Part shown: positions 27,634 to 36,902 of the stretch, one piece after another
How the letters are laid out: each line of letters opens with the position of its first letter
Numbering within the stretch: the stretch's first letter is position 1
Source of the DNA: an uncultured Coriobacteriaceae bacterium
GTDB lineage: Bacteria > Actinomycetota > Coriobacteriia > Coriobacteriales > Atopobiaceae
Direction of reading: 5' to 3'
Length of the DNA stretch: 64,000 nt
Assembly: GCA_902779675.1 (NCBI GenBank)
Contig: CACZCK010000003.1
Coordinates: 305,863-369,862 of the forward strand
Translations under genes and position numbers: made by a program
The notes under the pieces: generated by a model
Told to the model about the DNA's origin: nothing
Database searches by the model: none
What the model saw: only the letters and a program-made list of their open reading frames with translations

Positions 27634-28965
27634 TTACGCAGTGCGGAGGTCCTCTACACCGGCAGCGTCCACGCGCGCGAGGAAGTGCGGCGTGGGCTCG
27701 GGAGGCTCTGGTCCCAGTACGTATGCGTGGCGCAGCTGCGTCTCGGCATCGTAAAGACTCTTCTTGTCGGAGGTGTAGAGCGTGCCCAACAAGTCTCCCC
27801 GCTCGACGCAGGCGCCCTTTTTGGCCGCCAGGACGATGCCTGCACTTGGGTCGATGGCGTCCTCGATCTTCTCCCTACCGGCACCGAGCGTCGCCGAGGC
27901 AACGCCCACGCCCTCCGCGTCCATGGCGACCACGTAACCCGAGCTCACCGCACGAACCTCGTGCACCACAGGCGCCTGAGCAAAGCGCGTGTAGTCGTCG
28001 ACCGCAAGCGGGTCCCCGCCCTGGGCCTGCACCATCTCGCGCAGCTTTGCCAGACCCCGGCCATTGGCAATCTGCCCGCGCACCAGGCGTCGGCACTCGT
28101 CGAGCGGGCCGCGCTCCGCCAGCACGAGCATGTTGGCAGCCAGCTCGATGCAGGTCTCCGCGATGTCTTCGGGCGCCGTGCCCTTGAGCACGTCGCAGGC
28201 CTCCATGACCTCAAGCGAGTTACCCACGGCCAGGCCAAGGGGCTGGTCCATGTCGGTGATCAGCGCCACGGTATGCCGCCCCACCTCCTCGCCGATGGCC
28301 ACCATCGCCTCTGCCAGTTCGATGGCGCGCTCGCGCGTCTTCATGAAGGCTCCGCTGCCGCACTTTACGTCGAGCAGGATGGCGTCTGCCCCGGCAGCGA
28401 TCTTCTTGCTCATGATGCTCGAGGCGATAAGCGGGATGCTGTCGACCGTTGCCGTCACGTCGCGCAGGGCGTAGAGCTTCTTGTCGGCGGGCACGAGATT
28501 GGCCGTCTGCCCGACAACGGCACAACCGACACTCCGGGCAATCTGGAGAAAGCGCTTCCGGTCGATCTGCACCGACAGCCCAGGGATGGACTCGAGCTTG
28601 TCGAGGGTACCGCCCGTGTGTCCCAGACCTCGGCCGCTCATCTTGGGCACTGGCACGCCCAGCGAGGCCACCAGAGGCACCACGGCCAAGGTTGTCTTGT
28701 CGCCAACACCACCGGTCGAGTGCTTGTCGACCTTGATACCAGGAATCGAGGAGAGGTCGACGGTCTCACCCGAGACGGCCATCTCCATGGTGAGATTGGC
28801 GGTCTCCCGCGCGTCCATGCCACGCAGGAAGATGGCCATGGCAAGGGCGGAGGCCTGGTAGTCGGGAATGGTCCCGTCGGCGTACCCCGCAACGAAATGG
28901 TTGATCTCCTGGGGCGTGAGCGCCAACCCGTCGCGCTTCTTTCGGATGATGTCGTACATCCTCAT
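27634..28965 (-). CDS. pdp: Pyrimidine-nucleoside/thymidine phosphorylase
   Basis: The 443-residue enzyme reversibly phosphorolyses thymidine/uridine to base and (deoxy)ribose-1-phosphate. Signatures: KHSTGGVGDKTTL, SGRGLGHTGGTLDKLESIPG, MSKKIAAGADAILLDVKCGSGAFMK and a C-terminal alpha/beta lobe with GAGREKIEDAID. The start at 28965 (MRMYDIIRKK) is placed by GGAGGAGG. Its neighbour upstream is cytidine deaminase, which makes uridine from cytidine; the ABC importer follows further upstream. Gene name deoA would be equally valid; specificity between pdp and deoA is not decided by sequence. Confidence 0.92.
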   Translation of the reverse strand: MRMYDIIRKKRDGLALTPQEINHFVAGYADGTIPDYQASALAMAIFLRGMDARETANLTMEMAVSGETVDLSSIPGIKVDKHSTGGVGDKTTLAVVPLVASLGVPVPKMSGRGLGHTGGTLDKLESIPGLSVQIDRKRFLQIARSVGCAVVGQTANLVPADKKLYALRDVTATVDSIPLIASSIMSKKIAAGADAILLDVKCGSGAFMKTRERAIELAEAMVAIGEEVGRHTVALITDMDQPLGLAVGNSLEVMEACDVLKGTAPEDIAETCIELAANMLVLAERGPLDECRRLVRGQIANGRGLAKLREMVQAQGGDPLAVDDYTRFAQAPVVHEVRAVSSGYVVAMDAEGVGVASATLGAGREKIEDAIDPSAGIVLAAKKGACVERGDLLGTLYTSDKKSLYDAETQLRHAYVLGPEPPEPTPHFLARVDAAGVEDLRTA

Positions 28966-29054
28966 GGCTCGTCCTCCTCCCCGCCCATCGCGGCACGACG
29001 CCACGCGGACCGTTAGAAAGACAAGTGTGGACTCAGGTCACAAATGTTTCAAGC

Positions 29055-29468
29055 CTATTTCAGGTTGTCTGGCCCGAATCCCTCGGGGAGCAGCTCTCGC
29101 AGCAGGTAGGACCTGCTTTCCCCCTCCGAACGACCGAGAACGATACGGAAGCTCGCAGGGTCGCAGAACTCCATCATCACCTGGCGGCAGACGCCACACG
29201 GCGCACAGAGCTCAGGAGCTGGCCTTCCCTCCGGTCCACCCACAACGGCAATGGCCGTAAAGTCGCGCTGACCGTCGTACACCGCTTTGAAGAAGGCTGT
29301 GCGCTCGGCACAGTTGCTGGGTGTATAGGCTGCATTCTCGATGTTGCATCCTTGGTAGACCGTACCGTCGGCGCAAAGCAGCGCAGCCCCCACCGCCCAG
29401 TGCGAATAGGGTGTGTACGCATGCTCGCGCGCCTCGAACGCAAGCTCGACCAGCCGTGTGTCGTCCAT
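29055..29468 (-). CDS. cdd: Cytidine deaminase
   Basis: The 137-residue zinc enzyme converts cytidine and deoxycytidine to uridine forms. Visible: TPYSHWAVGAALL substrate motif, GCNIENAAYTPSNCAERTA with the zinc Cys and catalytic Glu, and PCGVCRQVMMEF with the other two zinc cysteines. Standard tetrameric-type length. The start chosen at 29468 (MDDTRLVELAF) follows GGGAG; a 34-codon extension lacks a site. It lies about 90 bases upstream of the pyrimidine phosphorylase and is probably cotranscribed. Confidence 0.93.
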   Translation of the reverse strand: MDDTRLVELAFEAREHAYTPYSHWAVGAALLCADGTVYQGCNIENAAYTPSNCAERTAFFKAVYDGQRDFTAIAVVGGPEGRPAPELCAPCGVCRQVMMEFCDPASFRIVLGRSEGESRSYLLRELLPEGFGPDNLK

Positions 29469-29696
29469 GGCAACTCCCAACCATCGTTTGTTTCTCGCTT
29501 CATTATAGGGCGTCGCCCCATCCAAGCCCCTTCGTCTATCTGGGATGGTTCTCTGCGGCGAAAGGGACACCTTCTAGCGCAGAGCTCGACCTCCGCCGCC
29601 TTTTGATCAGTGAGGCGCCCCAGACGGGTAAAAGAGAGGCGCACGTCTGGTGTCGACGTGCGCCTTGCAGAAGCATCTGTCGTTGCCGAGCGAATC

Positions 29697-30617
29697 CTAA
29701 CGGGAACCCTTGACGTACGGCACGCCATCGGCCTTGGGAGCCACGGAGCGACCGACGAACAGGATCAGCACGATGATGGTCATCGCGTACGGGAGCATGG
29801 ACAGAATCTGGCTCGGGACCACAAAGTCGCCGCCACCCAGCATGATGACGAGCGCCTGCGTGAAGCCAAAGAGCAGGCAGGCACCATAGGCACCGAAGGG
29901 TGTCCACTTGCCGAAGATGACCGCTGCCATGGCAATGAAGCCGTGGCCCGAGATGGCCGTCTGGGTGAACTGCGCGATGATGGCAATCGTCATAGAGGCG
30001 CCGCCGAAGCCCGCGAGCATGCCCGAGAGGATGACGCAGCAGTAGCGCACCTTGTAGACGTCGATGCCCAGCGTGTCAGCGGCCGCAGGATGCTCGCCCA
30101 CCGCGCGCACGCGCAGGCCCCACTTGGTCTTGTAGAGCACAAACCACATGATCACGGTGAACACGAGCGCCAGCACGGTGGTCACGTTGACGTTGAGGTT
30201 GGCGAACGCCGTGCCGGCAAGGCCGGACTCGCCCAGGATCTTGGGCAGCTTGGGGGCGATGGGCGTCATGGCCGCACCGTCGAAGAAGCGACGGCAGGCA
30301 AAGAGCGCCAGGCCCGGTGCCAGCATGTTGATGGCAACGCCGCTGATGGTCTGATCGGCAGCAAAGCTGACGGAGGCCACGGCGTGCAGCAGCGCCACGA
30401 GCGCACCGCACGCTCCGGCGGCCAGAAAACCGATCCAAGGGTTGCCGGTAAAGTAGCTCGCCGTAGCGGCAGCCACCGCACCGATGACCATCATGCCCTC
30501 GATGCCGATGTTGGTGACGCCCGAGCGCTCGGAGATGACGCCACCAAGAGCACCAAAGATCAGCGGGGTCGAATACATGAGGGTAATGCCAATAAGCAGA
30601 ATCAGGTTAGCAAACAT
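29697..30617 (-). CDS. Nucleoside ABC transporter permease 2 (BmpA-system, YufQ/NupC-type)
   Basis: The 306-residue integral membrane protein (about eight hydrophobic segments) belongs to the BPD_transp_2 branch: SERSGVTNIGIEGMMVIGAV, GVAINMLAPGLALF and the coupling-helix region LAGFGGASMTIA. It forms half of the transmembrane channel of the nucleoside importer with the permease encoded upstream. The start at 30617 is four bases after the upstream stop; a longer frame is antisense noise. Ends about 230 bases before the cdd gene. Confidence 0.88.
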   Translation of the reverse strand: MFANLILLIGITLMYSTPLIFGALGGVISERSGVTNIGIEGMMVIGAVAAATASYFTGNPWIGFLAAGACGALVALLHAVASVSFAADQTISGVAINMLAPGLALFACRRFFDGAAMTPIAPKLPKILGESGLAGTAFANLNVNVTTVLALVFTVIMWFVLYKTKWGLRVRAVGEHPAAADTLGIDVYKVRYCCVILSGMLAGFGGASMTIAIIAQFTQTAISGHGFIAMAAVIFGKWTPFGAYGACLLFGFTQALVIMLGGGDFVVPSQILSMLPYAMTIIVLILFVGRSVAPKADGVPYVKGSR

Positions 30618-30621
30618 CGCC

Positions 30622-31794
30622 CTACACCTCCTTCTCCGGCAGCGGGGTGCCATCCTTGGAGACCTTGATGCTCTCCTGCTCCTTGCGCTTCTTGGCAACC
30701 ATGTCGGCAAGCATCGGCGTGACGCCCGGCAGTGCCGTAAAGAACACGATCGTGCCGATCATGATGTTGATGATGTCGGACGGGGCACCCATGACCTGCT
30801 GCACCGACATGCCGCCGTAGATGAGCGAGGCGAACAGGATGCTCGCGGGGATGCACCCCAAGGGCGAACAGGCCGCAATGAAGGCCACCGACATGCCGTT
30901 GAAGCCGTAGCTCTCCATGGCGGCAAGCAGCGTGATGGTGTGCGGCGAGATGCCCGTGATGGTGAGGGCGCCCGCCAGGCCGCTGATGGCACCGGCAATG
31001 AGCATGGACAGCACAATGTTGCGCTCGACCGAGATGCCGCTGAAGCGGGCGGCGTCGCGGTTGAAGCCCACGGCACGCAGCTCGTAGCCGAGCTTGGTGC
31101 GGGTAAGCACCACGCTGATGAGAATGGCCACGATGACGGCGATGATGAAGCCGTAGTTGAGGTCGGTCTTGGCGACGATCTCACGCAGCCAAGGGATGCC
31201 CTTGAGGAAGGCCTTGCCGTCGGGAGACTTCTTCCAGTTGCCCAAGATCATGGTGTAGCTCGACCCATTGACCTGCAGGGCGCTCGTGGAGTTGGGCTTG
31301 TGGAACGCATCGCTCATGACCACGAAGTTGCACAGGTAGAAGGCGATCCAGTTGCACATGATGGAGGTAATGACCTCGTGGATGCCAAAGTGGGCCTTGA
31401 GCCAGCCCACGAAGGCGCCCAGCGCCGCGCCGCCGATGATGCCGGAGGCGAGCACGATGGGAACCTGCAGCGGCATCGGAAGGTTGAGCTTGACGCCCAC
31501 GATGGTGGCAAGCGTCGTGCCCAGGATGTACTGGCCCTCGGCACCGATGTTGAAGAGGCCCGTCTTGAAGGCGAAGGCCACCGACACGCCCGTCAGAAGG
31601 ATGGGCGTAGCCTTGATGATGACGTTGGCGATGTACTTGGGCCTACCGAACGCACCGTTGAACAGCGCCGCGAACGAGCCGATGGGATTGTAGCCGGCAG
31701 CTGCGAGTACGATCGCCGAGATGGCGAAGCCCACGAGCACGGCTACGACTGCCGCAGCAAAGCGGCCTCGGAGGAATTTCTCCAGCTTGCTCAC
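30622..31794 (-). CDS. Nucleoside ABC transporter permease 1
   Basis: The 390-residue permease has about nine to ten membrane helices and the family motif KTGLFNIGAEGQYILGTTLA, plus a periplasmic insertion around 170-210 (SDAFHKPNSTSALQVNG) common in the first permease of BmpA-type systems. GTG is the start codon: it overlaps the ATPase stop by four bases (GTGA), implying translational coupling. It pairs with the second permease downstream. Confidence 0.88.
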   Translation of the reverse strand: MSKLEKFLRGRFAAAVVAVLVGFAISAIVLAAAGYNPIGSFAALFNGAFGRPKYIANVIIKATPILLTGVSVAFAFKTGLFNIGAEGQYILGTTLATIVGVKLNLPMPLQVPIVLASGIIGGAALGAFVGWLKAHFGIHEVITSIMCNWIAFYLCNFVVMSDAFHKPNSTSALQVNGSSYTMILGNWKKSPDGKAFLKGIPWLREIVAKTDLNYGFIIAVIVAILISVVLTRTKLGYELRAVGFNRDAARFSGISVERNIVLSMLIAGAISGLAGALTITGISPHTITLLAAMESYGFNGMSVAFIAACSPLGCIPASILFASLIYGGMSVQQVMGAPSDIINIMIGTIVFFTALPGVTPMLADMVAKKRKEQESIKVSKDGTPLPEKEV

Positions 31795-33320
31795 TTTGCC
31801 TCACCTCCTGCCATGAGAAGACCGAGCTGGTTCTCGTCCACGGTACCCTGGGCAAAGGTGCCCGTGATCTGGCCGTGGTAGATGACCGCGATGGTGTCGG
31901 AGACGTCCATGACCTCGTCAAGCTCGAAGGAGATGAGCAGGATGGCCGCGCCGCGGTCGCGCTCGGCGATCAGCGTCTTGTGCACGAACTCGATGGCACC
32001 CACGTCAAGGCCACGGGTGGGCTGGAAGGCGATGAGGAGGTTGGGGGCAGCGGTGACCATACGGGCGATGATCGCCTTCTGCTGGTTGCCGCCGGAAAGG
32101 CCGCTCATGCGCTCGTCCTCGCTGCCGGCAGGACGGATGTCGAAGTCCTTGATGAGCTGGGTGGTGTACTCGCGCATCTTGCCATAGTCCAGCGTGAGGC
32201 CAGGACCGAACTCATCGTCGGCGTGACGCTCGAGCACCGTGTTCTCGCTCACGGAGAAGGGCAGCACCAGGCCCCAGCGATGGCGATCGGACGGGATCGT
32301 CGCAATCTTGTGCAGGAAGGTGTTGCGCGGAGTGGTGTTGACAATCTCCTCGCCATTGATCTTGATCGAGCCGCTCTCGGCCTTGACGATGTTGGTGATG
32401 GCGTCGACCAGCTCCTGCTGTCCGTTGCCGTCGATGCCCGCGATGCCCACGATCTCGCCGGCATGGATGTCGAGGTTGAGGCTGCGAACCTGCTCGATGC
32501 CGCGTTCGTCCTTAACGGTGAGGTCGCGGATGGCAAGCACCGTCTCGCCGGGATGCGCCGGCGTCTTATCGACGGTGAGGTTGACGTTGCGGCCGACCAT
32601 CTTGGAAGCGAGCTCGGTCTCGTTGGTCTGGTGCACGTCGACCGTGCCCATGTAGACGCCACGGCGAATGATGGAGCACTCGTCGGCGGACTGCATGATC
32701 TCCTTGAGCTTGTGGGTAATGATGATGATCGTCTTTCCCTTGGAGATGAGGTCATGCATGATCTCGATAAGCTTCTCGATCTCCTGCGGGGTGAGGACGG
32801 CCGTGGGCTCGTCGAGGATCAGCACCTCGGCACCGCGGTAGAGCGCCTTGAGGATCTCTACGCGCTGCTGCATGCCCACGGTGATGTCTTGGATCTTGGC
32901 ATCGGGGTCGACGTCGAAGCCGTACTCCTCTACCAGATCCATGACCTCCTTGCGCGCCTTGGCCATGTCGAGCACACCTGCTGCGCTGCAGACCTCGTCG
33001 CCCAGAATGATGTTCTCGGTCACGGTGAAGTTCTCCACCAGCATGAAGTGCTGGTGGACCATGCCGATGCCGAGCTTGATCGCCTCTGTCGGATTGGTAA
33101 TGTTGACCTTCTGGCCACCCATGAAGATCTCGCCCTCGTCAGCCTGATAGAGGCCATAGAGAATGTTCATGAGCGTGGTCTTGCCAGCGCCATTCTCACC
33201 CAGGATCGCGTGGACCGTCTGCTTCTTGACGTCCAGATCCACACGGTCGAGGGCCGTGAATACGCCGAAGGTCTTCAGGATGCCGTGCATCTGCACCGCA
33301 TACTCGGGACTCGCTTCCAC
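31791..33320 (-). CDS. Nucleoside ABC transporter double ATPase
   Basis: The 509-residue protein contains two ABC domains as in RbsA/MglA/YufO. Domain one: Walker A GENGAGKTT, Q-loop GMVHQHFMLVENFTVTENI, signature DITVGMQQR, Walker B VLILDEPTAVLTP. Domain two has the family's degenerate Walker A (GIDGNGQQE) and a good signature MSGLSGGNQQKAI with FQPTRGLDVGA. It powers nucleoside uptake. The GTG start at 33320 follows GGGAGGT, six bases away. It lies about 230 bases downstream of bmpA, beyond a terminator. Confidence 0.92.
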   Translation of the reverse strand: MEASPEYAVQMHGILKTFGVFTALDRVDLDVKKQTVHAILGENGAGKTTLMNILYGLYQADEGEIFMGGQKVNITNPTEAIKLGIGMVHQHFMLVENFTVTENIILGDEVCSAAGVLDMAKARKEVMDLVEEYGFDVDPDAKIQDITVGMQQRVEILKALYRGAEVLILDEPTAVLTPQEIEKLIEIMHDLISKGKTIIIITHKLKEIMQSADECSIIRRGVYMGTVDVHQTNETELASKMVGRNVNLTVDKTPAHPGETVLAIRDLTVKDERGIEQVRSLNLDIHAGEIVGIAGIDGNGQQELVDAITNIVKAESGSIKINGEEIVNTTPRNTFLHKIATIPSDRHRWGLVLPFSVSENTVLERHADDEFGPGLTLDYGKMREYTTQLIKDFDIRPAGSEDERMSGLSGGNQQKAIIARMVTAAPNLLIAFQPTRGLDVGAIEFVHKTLIAERDRGAAILLISFELDEVMDVSDTIAVIYHGQITGTFAQGTVDENQLGLLMAGGEAK

Positions 33321-33494
33321 GTGCCACCTCCCTTAGTTGACTCCGCTACCAATCATACGCGACGAGAGCCTGTGGAGGATGCGTGAACACGGTACTTTTT
33401 GTTGCTGGTAATGCGCCGGCAACGCTGCCTGTCTGCAGACGTGAGCGTGCGGAGAGCATGGTCGCGGGGAAAGCCCGTCCCCTCACTCGTCAGA

Positions 33495-33525
33495 TAAAAA
33501 AGGAGGCGTCCGAAGACGCCTCCTT
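33495..33525 (-). terminator. Terminator after bmpA
   Basis: AAGGAGGCGTC/GACGCCTCCTT with a four-base loop, followed on the minus strand by TTTTTTATC: a textbook rho-independent terminator 22 bases after the bmpA stop. It should make the binding protein more abundant than the downstream ATPase and permeases if there is partial read-through. Confidence 0.92.
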
Positions 33526-33547
33526 GGCAGTGCCGTATGAGATTGCC

Positions 33548-34624
33548 TTAAAGGGAGGCAATGTACTCGTCGAGGGCGTCCTTGGTGTCAGGCACCACGA
33601 TGTCGCCGCTCTTGATCTTCTCGATGACCTCGAGGGCCTCGTTGTAGAGGTCGGGGTTGATGGTGTCGAGCACATCGTGGGTCGGGGCGATGCCGATGGC
33701 ATCCTCAGCGGCGCCCAGGATGATGTTGTCGCCACCGGCGATGGAGCCGTCGATGATGCCGTTGGAGACGGAGACGACAGCCTCGTCGACCTTCTTGAGG
33801 GCGGAGGTGATGATGGTGGTGTAGTCGGGGAAGAGGACCGCCTGGTCCTGGTCGACGCCGATGCTCCAGACGCCAGCGTCGTTGCAGGCCTCGAGCATGC
33901 CGACGCCCGTGCCGCCAGCGGCGTGGTACAGGACGTCGCAGCCGTCCTTGATCATCTTCTGGGCGATGGACTTGCCCTTGGCGGCATCGCCGAAGGACTC
34001 AGCGTACTGGCCCTGATAGGTGACCGAGGTGCCCTGCTCCTTGTTGGCATACTCGATGCCAGCGTAGAAGCCGTACTCGAACTGCTGGATGGTCTCGGAG
34101 CTCATGCCGCCCACGAAGCCGACCTTGCCGGACTTGCTGGCACGCGCGGCGATGTAGCCCACGGCAAACGAGGGCTCCTGAGCCTTGAACAGCACGCCGG
34201 TGAGGTTCTCGGCGCCGTTGTCGTTGGTGCCGTCGATGAGGGCGAACTGGACGTCGTCGTTCTGCTCGGCGGCGTTGTTGACGGCCTCAGCCATGGCGAA
34301 GCCGATGCCCCAGATGAGGTTGGCGCCGTCGTCGTAGGCCTTGTCGAGGTTGGTGGCGTAGTCGGCGTCCTGCTTGGACTCGATGTAGCTAACCTCCCAG
34401 CCGTTGTCGGCCTCGAGCTGCTTCATGCCGGCCCACGCGAGCTGGTTGAACGACTGGTCGTTGACACCGCCGGTGTCGGTGACCATCTCGATCTTGACGT
34501 TGCCCTCAGCGGCGTCGGCGTCGCCGCCCTCGGCACCGCCACCGCCGCAGCCGGCGAGGGCTGCCAGAGCGCCAGCACCCATGGTGGCAGCAAACGTGCG
34601 ACGAGTCATCTTGGCATCCAACAT
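33548..34624 (-). CDS. bmpA: BmpA-family nucleoside-binding lipoprotein
   Basis: A 358-residue surface lipoprotein: Arg-Arg-containing signal (MTRRTFAATMGAGALAALAG) with the lipid Cys of AGCGGG, then a Bmp domain with VTDTGGVNDQSFNQLAWAGM, GFAMAEAVNNAAEQ, FALIDGTNDN, GFVGGMSSETIQQFEYGF and the IGVDQDQ hinge segment. Bmp proteins bind purine and pyrimidine nucleosides and deliver them to the ABC importer. The RR before the hydrophobic stretch suggests possible Tat export. The start is ATG at 34624 after AAAGGGAGA. A 6-4-6 dyad at 34698-34713 lies upstream. Confidence 0.93.
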   Translation of the reverse strand: MLDAKMTRRTFAATMGAGALAALAGCGGGGAEGGDADAAEGNVKIEMVTDTGGVNDQSFNQLAWAGMKQLEADNGWEVSYIESKQDADYATNLDKAYDDGANLIWGIGFAMAEAVNNAAEQNDDVQFALIDGTNDNGAENLTGVLFKAQEPSFAVGYIAARASKSGKVGFVGGMSSETIQQFEYGFYAGIEYANKEQGTSVTYQGQYAESFGDAAKGKSIAQKMIKDGCDVLYHAAGGTGVGMLEACNDAGVWSIGVDQDQAVLFPDYTTIITSALKKVDEAVVSVSNGIIDGSIAGGDNIILGAAEDAIGIAPTHDVLDTINPDLYNEALEVIEKIKSGDIVVPDTKDALDEYIASL

Positions 34625-34697
34625 ACGCACTCTCCCTTTTCGATGCGCGCCTGCAGCCTTCTACCGCAGGTCACGTATGGGTACGGGGAATCCCCGC

Positions 34698-34713
34698 GTG
34701 AACCGATGTTCAC
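34698..34713 (-). promoter_or_regulatory. Putative operator GTGAAC-N4-GTTCAC upstream of bmpA
   Basis: A perfect inverted repeat with four-base spacer, centred about 80 bases before the bmpA start codon; the minus strand just downstream has TATAGT, a possible -10-like element at about 34727-34732 on its other side. Such dyads are typical for DeoR/LacI-type nucleoside regulators. No regulator gene is present in the cluster. Confidence 0.5.
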
Positions 34714-34734
34714 AGTCCAGAAACACTATAGCGC

Positions 34735-35448
34735 TTACTCGGCATTCTGTGCGGCCACAGCAAGCGCTATTTCCATCATCTGGGTGAAGCTATTCTGTCG
34801 CTCGTCGGCGCTCAGGCTCTCGCCCGTGAGGGGAAGATCGGACACGGTCATGATCCCCAGCGCGCGCTTGCCCGCTGCGACTGCGTTGAGATAGAGCGCG
34901 GCGGCCTCCATCTCGACGCCAAGGACGCCCATGGACGCCCAGGCCTCATTGTCCTCGGGCGGGCAATAGAAGACGTCGGAAGAGAGCAGGTTGCCCACGT
35001 GATAGCTGACGCCCTGCTCCTCTGCGGCGTCCACGGCGGCACGCAGCAGATCGAAATCGCAGATGGGAGCGATGGTACCCGGCAGCCGATACTGGTCTGC
35101 AAAGTTCGAGTTGGTGCAGGCGCCCTGCCCGATGATCACGTCGCGCAGCTTGACCTGCGGTGCCAGGCCACCCGCGCTACCAATGCGGATGATCGACTCG
35201 ACGTCATAGAAGTGATAGAGCTCGTAGGAGTAGATGGCGATGGACGGGATGCCCATGCCGCTGCCCATCACCGAGACGCGCTTTCCCTGGTAGGTGCCCG
35301 TGTATCCGAACATGTTGCGCACCTGGTTGAAGCAGGTGACGTCCTCAAGGTAGTTGTCGGCCACGTACTTTGCGCGCAAGGGGTCTCCGGGCATCAGCAC
35401 GACCTTGGCGATGTCACCGGGCTGTGCGGCGTTGTGCGGGGTTGGCAT
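34735..35448 (-). CDS. deoD: Purine-nucleoside phosphorylase, DeoD type
   Basis: The 237-residue hexameric-type PNP cleaves inosine, guanosine and adenosine to base and (deoxy)ribose-1-phosphate. Signatures: VLMPGDPLRAKYVADNYLED, GSGMGIPSIAIYSYELY, RIGSAGGLAPQVKLRD, VLGVEMEAAALY and VSDLPLTGE with the catalytic Asp. Start at 35448 (MPTPHNAAQP) follows GAAAGGAG; the 27-codon upstream extension lacks family similarity. It precedes bmpA and follows deoB on the same strand. Confidence 0.94.
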   Translation of the reverse strand: MPTPHNAAQPGDIAKVVLMPGDPLRAKYVADNYLEDVTCFNQVRNMFGYTGTYQGKRVSVMGSGMGIPSIAIYSYELYHFYDVESIIRIGSAGGLAPQVKLRDVIIGQGACTNSNFADQYRLPGTIAPICDFDLLRAAVDAAEEQGVSYHVGNLLSSDVFYCPPEDNEAWASMGVLGVEMEAAALYLNAVAAGKRALGIMTVSDLPLTGESLSADERQNSFTQMMEIALAVAAQNAE

Positions 35449-35519
35449 GAGGGGCTCCTTTCGTTCTTGGTGACGCATGCGTCGGTTGGCGTTGGTGTCG
35501 TTCGCACCATCCGAGGCTG

Positions 35520-35554
35520 CTTCGCGCACAAGGGGTACTCCCTTTTGCGCGAAG
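35520..35554 (-). terminator. Hairpin between deoB and deoD
   Basis: CTTCGCGCACAAGGG at 35520-35534 pairs with CCCTTTTGCGCGAAG at 35540-35554 (one mismatch) around a five-base loop. No T-run follows in the minus direction. It may be a processing or partial-termination signal between deoB and deoD. A perfect 12-bp palindrome GACGCATGCGTC lies at 35472-35483, just before the deoD ribosome site. Confidence 0.5.
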
Positions 35555-35568
35555 ACAGGGCGGATCGG

Positions 35569-36753
35569 TCAGCGCAGGATCTGCGCGAGTCGGCTGGTAC
35601 CGGTACCAAGTTGGGTTGCCCCCAGGTAGTCGAGCACCGTGGCGGCGAGGTCGGCGAAGGTCGGAAGCGTCCCCAGGTCGGCGCCCTGGCGCACGCGCGG
35701 CCCCGCAACCAGCCAGGGCACGTACTCGCGGCTGTGGTCGGTGGAGGGCGTCACCGGGTCACAGCCGTGGTCGGCCGTGATCATGAGCAGGTCGTTCTCA
35801 CGCAGCTTTCCCAGCATCTCGGGAAGCTTCTCGTCAAAGTAGCTGATGGCCTTGGCGTAGCCGTCCACATCGTTGCGATGGCCGTAAATCATGTCGGTGT
35901 CCACGAGGTTTGTATAGCACAGGCCGTAGAAGTCGCGGTCCATCCAGGCGATGGTCTTGTCGATGCCATCGGGGTTGTTGACCGTCAGGATGTGGTCGGT
36001 GGTTCCACGGCCGGCAAACAGGTCGAAGATCTTGCCAACCGACAGCACGTCGAAGCCCTCCTCCTTGAGGCGGTCGAGCATGGTCGTGCCGGTGGGTTCC
36101 AGCGAAAAGTCGTGGCGACGCGCAGTGCGTGTGTAGGGCCACTCCCCCTCAAACGGGCGCGCGATCACGCGGCCCACGCCATGCTCGCCCTGCAGCTGTG
36201 CGCGGGCGATGCGGCAGTACTCGTAGAGCTGCTCAGGCGGCACCACGCTCTCGTGCGCCGCGATCTGGAAGACGCTGTCGGCCGAGGTGTAGACGATGAG
36301 CGCGCCGGTCTCCACCTGCTCGCGGCCGTAGTCGCGGATGACATCGGTACCCGAGTAGGGCAGGTTGCAGATGACCTTGCGGCCCGTAGCCTGCTCGAAG
36401 GGCTCCAAGACCTCAGGCGGGAAACCCTGGGGGTAGGTGGGCAGCGGTCTTGGCGAGATGACGCCGGCCATCTCCCAGTGCCCCACGGTGCTGTCTTTGC
36501 CCTGGCTCTTCTCCTGCATGCGGGCAAAGGCGCCCGCGGGTGCGTCGATGGGTGCCAGCGCGTGGTCGTACACCGACTCGAGCGCGCCCTCGATGTTGAG
36601 CAGGCCCAGCTTGGTGAGGTTGGGGATGCTAAAGTGCGGGCTGGTCGCGCAAGCGCACAGCGTGTTGGAGCCCTCGTCTCCCCACTTTGCCGCGTCGGGC
36701 TCCTCGCCAATGCCAAAGCTGTCCAGAACGATGACAAAGACGCGCTTGTCCAT
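35569..36753 (-). CDS. deoB: Phosphopentomutase
   Basis: The 394-residue alkaline-phosphatase-fold enzyme interconverts ribose-1-P/deoxyribose-1-P and the 5-phosphates. Metal-binding DSFGIGEEPDA at the N-terminus, KDSTVGHWEMAG with the phosphorylated Thr, TSADSVFQIAAHE, and the C-terminal ITADHGCDPVT and DHSREYVP are all present; length is standard. Start at 36753 (MDKRVFVIVLD) follows CAGGGAGG. It feeds products of DeoD and Pdp to DeoC (encoded at 49824-50465). psuK diverges from it with 150 bases between the starts. Confidence 0.95.
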   Translation of the reverse strand: MDKRVFVIVLDSFGIGEEPDAAKWGDEGSNTLCACATSPHFSIPNLTKLGLLNIEGALESVYDHALAPIDAPAGAFARMQEKSQGKDSTVGHWEMAGVISPRPLPTYPQGFPPEVLEPFEQATGRKVICNLPYSGTDVIRDYGREQVETGALIVYTSADSVFQIAAHESVVPPEQLYEYCRIARAQLQGEHGVGRVIARPFEGEWPYTRTARRHDFSLEPTGTTMLDRLKEEGFDVLSVGKIFDLFAGRGTTDHILTVNNPDGIDKTIAWMDRDFYGLCYTNLVDTDMIYGHRNDVDGYAKAISYFDEKLPEMLGKLRENDLLMITADHGCDPVTPSTDHSREYVPWLVAGPRVRQGADLGTLPTFADLAATVLDYLGATQLGTGTSRLAQILR

Positions 36754-36902
36754 GGTTGTCGCCTCCCTGTGGCCAATGGTTTGGTTGATGATACCGCGCG
36801 GGGGCACGACGGGACGTTTGACGTACCATTCAATGCGTAAGAACGACCGCATGCCACATCATGTGCGCGGCACGCGCGCCGTCAGGACGAGAGGAGCGCC
36901 CG

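Noticed and set aside
31875..33386. 503-codon plus-strand frame over the ABC ATPase gene
   Set aside because: It is the antisense of a gene with full Walker and signature motifs; long antisense frames are common at this GC.
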